Source: Protula sp. h YS-2021 (Eukaryota > Annelida > Polychaeta > Sabellida > Serpulidae). Taken from it: 64,000 nucleotides of DNA. Location of the stretch: positions 27,296,882 to 27,360,881 of the forward strand of contig OX457031.1 of NCBI GenBank assembly GCA_949752745.1. The letters run 5' to 3'. The notes under the pieces were generated by a model. It was not told where the DNA came from. It worked only from the letters and a program-made list of their open reading frames with translations, and searched no databases. How positions within the stretch are numbered: position 1 is the stretch's first letter; each line of letters starts with the position of its first letter. Positions 56,371 through 64,000 of the stretch are shown here, piece by piece. The position numbers and the translations under genes were made by a program.

Positions 56371-56552
56371 TGGGCCAAATCCAAAACTGTTAAATAACCA
56401 TATAAATAACAATATAATAACCTGGAACAGCTGTCGTGGGATTGACCTTGTTTAAGCGCTAGAAGTAAAACTTGGATAGACGTCGGGAGAGCAACGTTCG
56501 ATATGTGTGAATATCATTCTGTAGGTCTATTCACGGATAGACGTCGGGAGAA

Positions 56553-59500
56553 TCTGCAACAACAAACGCATACAGTTCAAACGACAAGGCACGCATACAG
56601 CGCAACTGCAACGACATGGCACCCATACAATGCAATTGCACTCACAAGGTACATATACAATGTACCTGCACCCATAAGCTACACTTAAAATGAAACTACA
56701 CCTGCAAGGAACACATAAATTGCAAAAGCACCCACAACATACGGTACATATACAATGCAACTGCATCCACAAGGCACCTACAGTGCAACTTCACCCACAG
56801 TGCACGCATACAGCGAAGATGCACCTTTGACGCACCCATAGAGTGTAACTATCCCCATAAAACACATATAGAATGGAACTGGACTGCAAGTGCAAACACA
56901 AGGCATACATAGAGTGCAACTGCACCCACAAGGCACACTTGCAGTGCAACTGTACCCACAAGGCACACATGCAGTGCATCTGAACCCACATTGCACACAT
57001 ACATTAGAACTGCACCCACAAGGCATACAGTCAGAGCAACTCCACCTACCACGCACGCAAACAGTGCAACTACAGCCACAAACCGCAAATGAAGTACAGT
57101 TGCAGCCACAGCGGACACATACAAAACAATTGCATCCAAAAGCCACACATACAGTGCAACTCCCCCTATAAGGCACGGAAACAGTATAACTGGACCCACA
57201 CGGCACTTATACAGTGCAGCTGCATCCACAACGCACACATGCATCCATTTAGTGCAACTGGACCAAAAAGCCACATATACAGTGCAACTACACCTACAAT
57301 ACACGCATATAGTGCACAGGCCCCACAAATTGACTCATTTCATACAACTGCACCCGTAAGATACACATAAATTGGAACTGCGCCCACAAAACATAATGGA
57401 ACCAAGCCCACAAGACCGCATACATTGCAACCGCACACAAAACAGACATATGCCATACAACTGCCCCCAACTGCCCCACAAGGCACACTCAAAATGAAAA
57501 ACACCTAGAAGGAGCACTAAAGTGCAACTGGACCCACAACGCATGTACACAGTACAAATGCACTTATGACATAAGCAAAATGTCCAACTGCACCAACAAC
57601 GCATGCCTACAATGAAACTGCACCGTCAAGGCACACATACAATTAAACTGTACCCACAAGCAACGCATAGAACGCAACTGCACCCAAAAGGCACCCACGC
57701 AGTGTAAATGCACTCACAAAGAACACAGAGAATGGAAACGCACTCACAAGGCATAGAAAAAATGGAACTGTACCCACAAGGCACACATGCATATATTCAG
57801 TGCAACTAGACCAAAAAGCTACACATACAGTGCAACTCCACGTACAAAGCACGAATATAGTGCAACTACACCAAAAACACACGCATACAGTGCAGAGGTA
57901 GCCGCATCTCACTCATGCTACATACAGTTACATACAGTTCAAGTGCACCTACAAGATACACATACAGTGGAACAGCAACAAAAAGGCACACATACAGTGC
58001 AGGCACGCCCACAAGGCACATAAACAGCGCAACTCCAACCACAAGGAATATATTCAGTGCAACTGCACCGACAAGGTCCACGAAAACTACACTGCACCAA
58101 CAAGGCACACATACAATGCAATTGCACCCACAAGGCACACAAACAGTGCAACTACACCTACAAGGCACACAGAATTCAACTGCACCCACAACGCATACAC
58201 AAAGTGCATCTGCACCAACAATAAACGCATACATGCAACTGCACCCACAGGCCACTCATACAGTGCAACAGCCACGAATACAGTGTAACTGCACCAACAA
58301 GCCAAACATACAGTCCAACTGCACCCAAAAGGCACGTATACAGTTAATTGAAATATCAAGGTACTCATGCATTTGAACTGCACCCACAAGGCACACTTAA
58401 AATGGAGCTGCACCTACAAAGCACACATACAGTACAACTGCATCCACAACATACGCAAAATGTGCAAGTGTATCAACAAAGCACGCATATAGTGCAACTG
58501 CACCGTGAACGCACACATACACTACAACTGCTGGCCCAATGCACACATGCAATGGAACTGCATCCACAGGACACACATACAACGACACTGCACCCAAAAG
58601 GCACACATGCAGTGCAAATCTACCCACAACGCACGGAAACAGTATAACTGGACCCACACGGCACTTATACAGTGCAACTGCATCCACAACGCACACATGC
58701 AGTGCAAATCCACCCACAAGATTCGCATCCAGTGCAACTGCACCCACAAAGTGGAAATACAGTGCAACTACACCCACAAGGCACAAACATGGTGCAACTG
58801 TAATTACAACGGAGGGAAACAGTGCAACTACACCTACAACGCACAAATACAGGGCAAATGCATCGAAAAGGCACGAACGTGGTGCAACTGTACTTACAAC
58901 GCCAGGATACAGTGCAACTGCAAACATAACGCACAGATACAGGACAACTGCATCCTCAAGGCACACATGCAGTGCACTCATAAGCTGGAGTTACGGATCA
59001 ACTGCACCGACAAGGCTCGCTTACAGGCATCCTCAAGGCACTCATACAATACAGCTGCACCAACAACGCCAAGATACAGTGCATGTGCACCCACAAGTCT
59101 CGCATGAAACTGTACCCAAAACTAACACTGGAACTTCGCCTACAAGACACACAAACAGTGCAACTGTACCAGCATCGCACCTATGCTGCACCCATAAGGC
59201 ATGTATAAAATGCAACTACACCCCCATGACCTACAAACAGCGCAACTGCACCTAAAACGCACACATACAGTGCAATTTCACCCAAACCCAGACAAACAGT
59301 GCAACCGCACCAGCAACGCATGCATACAGTGCAGCTGCACCCACAAGGCACGCATACAGTGCAACTGAACCCACAACGCACGTATACAGTGCAGATGCAC
59401 CCACAAGGCACGCATATAGTGCAACTTCACCTACAAAACACAAATACAATGAAACTGCTTCAACAAGACACATAAACAGTGCACCTGAGCCAAAATGTAC

Positions 59501-60900
59501 ACATAGAGTACAACCGCACCCAAAATGTACATATATATATAGTGCAGCTTCAATGTTGCTGAGAGCACAACGCACCATAGCGTAATTTTATGCACAGCGC
59601 ACAGACACACCCATAAAGCGCACGTGCAGTGCAACTGTAGCAACAAAGCATACATACAGTGCAACTGCACCCAATATACAAATATAGTGCAACTGCACCC
59701 ACAAGGAACACATGTTGTGCAGCTACACACACAAGACACATACAGTGCAACTGCAATAAAAACACAATACAACTACACCCACAAGGCAGGTATACACTGG
59801 AATTGCGCCACAATACAATGCATCTGCACGCGCAACTACGAGTGCAACTGGATCCAAAACGCACACATGCATTGCATATACAACCCGCACATTGTGCTTT
59901 ATCCACAAGGCACACCTACAGTGTAGCTGCAAAAATAGCACACTCATTAAGTACAACTGCACCCACAATGCACAGATACACTGAAACTGCACCCAAAACG
60001 TACAAATACAGTGCAACTGTACCCAATGCACATATACAGTAGGTCTGCACCCAGTTACACACATACAGTGTAGTTACTCCAACAGGACACACACACAGTG
60101 CAACTACACACACATGGCATATACACAGCGTTTACAACGCGCATATGCAGTGCAACTGCATAGACGAGGCACACATACAATTAAACTAAACCCACACGGC
60201 ATCCATACAGTGCAACTGCTCCCATCTGACGCACAAACAGTGCAAATGCACAAACCACGCACATATTTAGTGCAATCGCATTCAAAACGTACCCATACAG
60301 CGCAACTACACCGACAAGGCAACCTCCACTACAACTGTACCTCAAGGCACACCTACACTGCATGTGCACCCACAACGCACGGATATAGAGCACTTGTATC
60401 CACAAGGCACACATACACTGCATATGGACCCACAGCGCACGCATAGAGCGCAATTGCACCCACAACGCACACATAGAGGACAGCTGCATGCACAAGGCAT
60501 ACATACAGTACAGCTGTAACTACATGGCCACATGCAGTACAACTGCACACACACATACGGTGCACTGCCTTTCACAACGCACACATGCACTGCATATCAA
60601 TCTACAACGCACGGGTGTATTGCAACCACAACTCACATAGCGCATCTGGATCCATAATGCACAAGTGCATCGGGACTGCAACCACAATGCACACATGCAG
60701 TGTAATTTCAGAGTAAACACACACAGTGCATATTCATCCACATGCATGCAGTGCACTACCACCCAAAACGCACACATGAATCGTTTCGTCCACAACAGAC
60801 ACATACAGTGTAGTTCAATCCACAACGCGCTCATGTATTGCAACTACACATCACACACATTGCAGTATCATAAACAACGCACACATACAGTATTCATGTG
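56553..60900 (+). repeat. 30-bp satellite array, block 1
   Basis: About 145 units of a 30-bp repeat containing ACATACAGTGCAACTGCACC followed by CACAAGGCAC. Units vary by point changes. It starts inside an ACGTTG-type sequence (GATAGACGTCGGGAGAA). Open frames on both strands are 10-residue cycles and not genes. Confidence 0.93.
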
Positions 60901-60904
60901 CATG

Positions 60905-62345
60905 TGTTGATTGCAGTTGCAATGCATGTTTGTGTGTCAGATTGATGCACTTGTACTGTATGGGTGCCTTGTGGTGTAGTTCAATTGTACGGGTGCCTTG
61001 TGGGTGCAGTTGCACTGTATGTGTGCGTTGTGAATACGGTTGCACTGTACGTGTGCCTTGTGGGTGTAGTTGCACTGTACGTTTGGCTTCTGGATGCAGG
61101 GGCACTGTATCTGGGTATTGGGGTGCAGTTGCGTTGTGGCTACGGTTGCGCAATGTGTGCGGCGTGAATGCAGTTGCACTTGGCTGCATTTATGCGCTGT
61201 GGATAAAATGATACTATGGTGTCTTGTGGAACCAGCTGCACTGCACGCGTGCGTTAGGAGTGTAATGGCATTGTATGTTTGCGTTGTGCCTACGGTTGCA
61301 CAATGTATGCGTTTTTTCTCTGAATTATGCTGCATGTGTGCATTGTGGTGCAGTTGTACTGTATGCGTGCGTTGTGATTGCAATGCATGCGAGAGTTTTA
61401 CTGTATGACAGTGTTTGTTGCACTGTGTATGTGCCATGTGGGAGCAGCTGCACTGTATGCGTGCCTTGTTAATGTCACTGCACTGTATATGTGCGTCGTG
61501 GGTGCAGTTGCACTGTATATGTGCGTCGTGGGTACAGACGTAATACATGAGTGTGGTGTGTTTGCAGTTGTATTGTATGTGTACCTTGTAGCAGTTGCAC
61601 CGTATGTGTTCCTTGTTGGTGAAGCTGCACTGCAGGTGTGCGTTGGGGTGCAGTGTGTTTGTGTTGTCGGTGCAGTGAATGCGGGAGTTGTGGGCCTAGT
61701 TGTACTATATGCGTGCCTTGTTGATGAAACTGCACTGTATGTATGCGTTGTGGGTCTAATTACACTGTATGTGTGCACTGTGATTGCTCTGTATGCAGGA
61801 GTTGTTAGTGCAGTTGCATTTGTGCTGTATGTGGGCATGATGGGTACAGTTGCACTATATGTGTGTCTTGTGAATTCAGTTGTGCTGTGTATGTGCGTTG
61901 TTTATTTTTAACGCTGTGCACGTTGTAGTTGCAATATATGTGTGCGTTGCGTAGATGCGTGCGTTGAAGATGGAACTGCACTGTATGTGTGCGTTATCGA
62001 TTGAACTGCATAGTTGATGACTCTGCAGTGTATGTGTGTTTTGGATAAAAGTACACTGTATGTGTGCATTTCAGCTAAAACTGCACTGTGTACGGATAAA
62101 ACTGCACTATATGTGTGTGTTGTGGATGGAAGTACACTGTAATTGTGTGAATGAATATGCACTGTTTGTATGCATTTTGGCCGAAATTACACTGCAAGTG
62201 TGCGTTGTGGGTGCAGTTAAAATGCATGTGTGCGTTGCAGATAAAGTTACACTATGTGTGAGTTGTAGTTGTAATAAATGTGAGCGTGGTGGATGGAACT
62301 GCATTGTATGTATGCGTTGTGGATGGCAATGAACCGTATGTGTGT
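60905..62345 (-). repeat. 30-bp satellite array, block 2 (inverted)
   Basis: The same unit in reverse complement (GGTGCAGTTGCACTGTATGT then GTGCCTTGTG). About 48 units. The change of direction is at about 60900. Confidence 0.92.
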
Positions 62346-62369
62346 GTAGATCAAACTACCCTGCAAACT

Positions 62370-63105
62370 ACCCACTCACAACGCACGCATGCAGTGCAGT
62401 TGAACCCACAACGCACCATGGAGTAATTTTATCAACAGTGCACAGATAGTGAAGTGTCATCCACAAGGCACACATACAGTACAACTGCATTCACAATGCA
62501 CATATACAGTGCACCTGCAACCAAAAGCCAGACACACAGTGCAACTGCCTTAACAACGAACAATGCAGTGCACTTGCATCCATAAACTACACATACAGTG
62601 GAACTACACCGACAAGACACACATACAGTGCAACTGCACCCACAAGGCACCCACACAACTGAACTACACCGACAAGGCACCCATACACTTCAACTGCTTC
62701 CATCTGACACACAAACAGTGTAAATGCACAACAACGCACACATATAGTACAACTGGACTCAAAAGGCACACATGCAGTTCAACTACACCACAAGGCACAC
62801 ATAAACTGCAACTGCGCCGCAAGGTACACCTACAATGTATGTGCACCAATAACGCACCGATACAGTGCAACTGCACCCGCCAGGCACACATTCACTGCAT
62901 CTAGACCCATACCGCACCCATAGTGTGCAACTGCACCCAAAACTGCTATCCACAACGTACACATACAGCGCATTTTCACCCACAACACACACATACGGTG
63001 CACTGCCTTTTACAACGCACACATACACTGCAGTTCAATCCACAATGCCCGCCTGTATTGCAACTACAACTCACATATTGCAAATAGATCCACAACGCAC
63101 TGCAT
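62370..63105 (+). repeat. 30-bp satellite array, block 3
   Basis: Back to the orientation of block 1, about 24 units, closest to the ACAGTGCAACTGCACCCAC form. Confidence 0.9.
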
Positions 63106-63265
63106 TGAACTGCATTGTATGTGTGCGTTGTTGATAAAACTACACTGTATATGTGCATTTTGGCTGAAATTAGACTGTGTTATAGATAAAACTGCACTAT
63201 ATGTGTGCTTTGTGGATGGCAGTGCACTGTTGTTTGCGTTTTTGCTGATATCACACTGCATGTGT
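63106..63265 (-). repeat. 30-bp satellite array, block 4 (inverted, short)
   Basis: About five units in reverse orientation, with TGTATGTGTGCGTTGTTGAT and GGCTGAAATTAGACTG variants like those near 62030-62200. Confidence 0.85.
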
Positions 63266-64000
63266 GCAGTTTCATCTACAACTTACACATACGGTGCAGT
63301 TTCATCCACAACGGCCACATACAATGCAGTTTCATCCACAACGCACATATGCAGTGCAGTTTCATCTACAACGCAAACATACAATGCAGTTTCATCCACA
63401 ACGGAGACATACAATGCAGTTACATCTACAATGCACACATACAGTGCGATTTCATCCAAAACGGCCACATACAGTGCAGTTTCATCCATAGCGCACACAT
63501 AGTGGAGTTTCATACACAACGGTCACATACAGTCAGTTTCATCCACAACGCACATATTGAGTGCAGTTTCATCTACAACGCACGCATAGTGTAGTTTTAA
63601 CCGCAGCGGCCACATCCATTGTAGTTTCATCTATAACGCACACATACAGTGCAGTTTCATCCACAGCGGTCACATACAGTGCAGTTTCGGCCACAACGGC
63701 CACATTAAGTACAGTTTAATCCACAACGTACACATACAGTGCAGTTTCATCTATAACGCACACATACAGTGCAGTTTCCTCCGCAACGGCCACATACAGT
63801 ACAGTTTCATCTACAACGCACACATGCGGTGCAGTTTCATCCACAATGGTCACATACAGTTCAGTTTCATAAAAAACGGCCACATGCAGTGCAGTTTTAC
63901 CTACAACGCACACATACGGTGCAGTTTCATCCACAATGACCATGTACAGTGCAGTTTCATATACAACGCACACATAGAGCAATTTCATCCACAACGGCCA
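63266..64000 (+). repeat. 30-bp satellite array, block 5 (TTTCATCC variant), runs off the window
   Basis: About 24 units of a distinct, more uniform subfamily, CAGTTTCATCCACAACGCAC plus ACATACAGTG. The array continues past the right edge. Confidence 0.93.

Noticed and set aside
58397..59255. Long open frames up to 238 residues, Cys/His/Thr-rich, in the right-hand region
   Set aside because: They are 10-residue cycles of the 30-bp satellite, present in several frames on both strands, with no splice or start context.

Overview
The window is eukaryotic, almost certainly from an invertebrate animal and probably a marine one. Coding sequence occurs as short exons of about 50-200 bp with GT-AG introns of 0.1-5 kb in AT-rich DNA. 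The domains are animal extracellular modules (C-type lectin, WSC, von Willebrand A, EGF) joined at phase-1 introns. Introns and intergenic DNA are full of minisatellites, foldback elements and MITE-like repeats. I cannot name the species. I saw no rRNA, tRNA, CRISPR array or bacterial-type operon.

Layout. (1) About 39-9393, minus strand: a type I membrane C-type lectin receptor. It reads as C-type lectin domain 1 (CTLD1), CTLD2, a Ser/Thr-rich stalk, one transmembrane helix and a very short basic tail. A complete two-exon WSC domain lies inside an intron that splits CTLD1. The signal-peptide exon was not found. (2) 12194-35781, plus strand: a complete 20-exon gene. The exon lengths add up to 2,481 nt, an open 826-residue reading frame: signal peptide, VWA domain with intact MIDAS motif, seven EGF modules, short stalk, transmembrane helix, and a long cytoplasmic tail that is Cys/His-rich, then poly-His, then basic/Ser-rich. 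(3) 43514-54828 and probably beyond, plus strand: a paralogue of gene 2 with the same VWA exon plan. Signal peptide, VWA and one EGF exon are visible. The rest would lie past the satellite arrays at the right end.

Genes 1 and 2 are divergent (head to head), with a small MITE just upstream of gene 2. Genes 2 and 3 are tandem paralogues about 7.7 kb apart. All three encode cell-surface or secreted adhesion/recognition proteins, so the window looks like part of an expanding receptor neighbourhood.

Repeats dominate the right half. A 36-bp array of roughly 100 copies (44673-48370) fills intron 3 of gene 3 and starts at that exon's splice donor. A 30-bp satellite with several orientation reversals fills 56550-64000. 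There are also a 26-bp and a 21-bp minisatellite, three foldback elements with C-rich arms, an AT-rich GATATC element with terminal inverted repeats, at least eight copies of an ACGTTG-rich dispersed repeat, a small poly(A) retroposon with target-site duplication, and a decayed tyrosine-recombinase fragment in a gene 2 intron.
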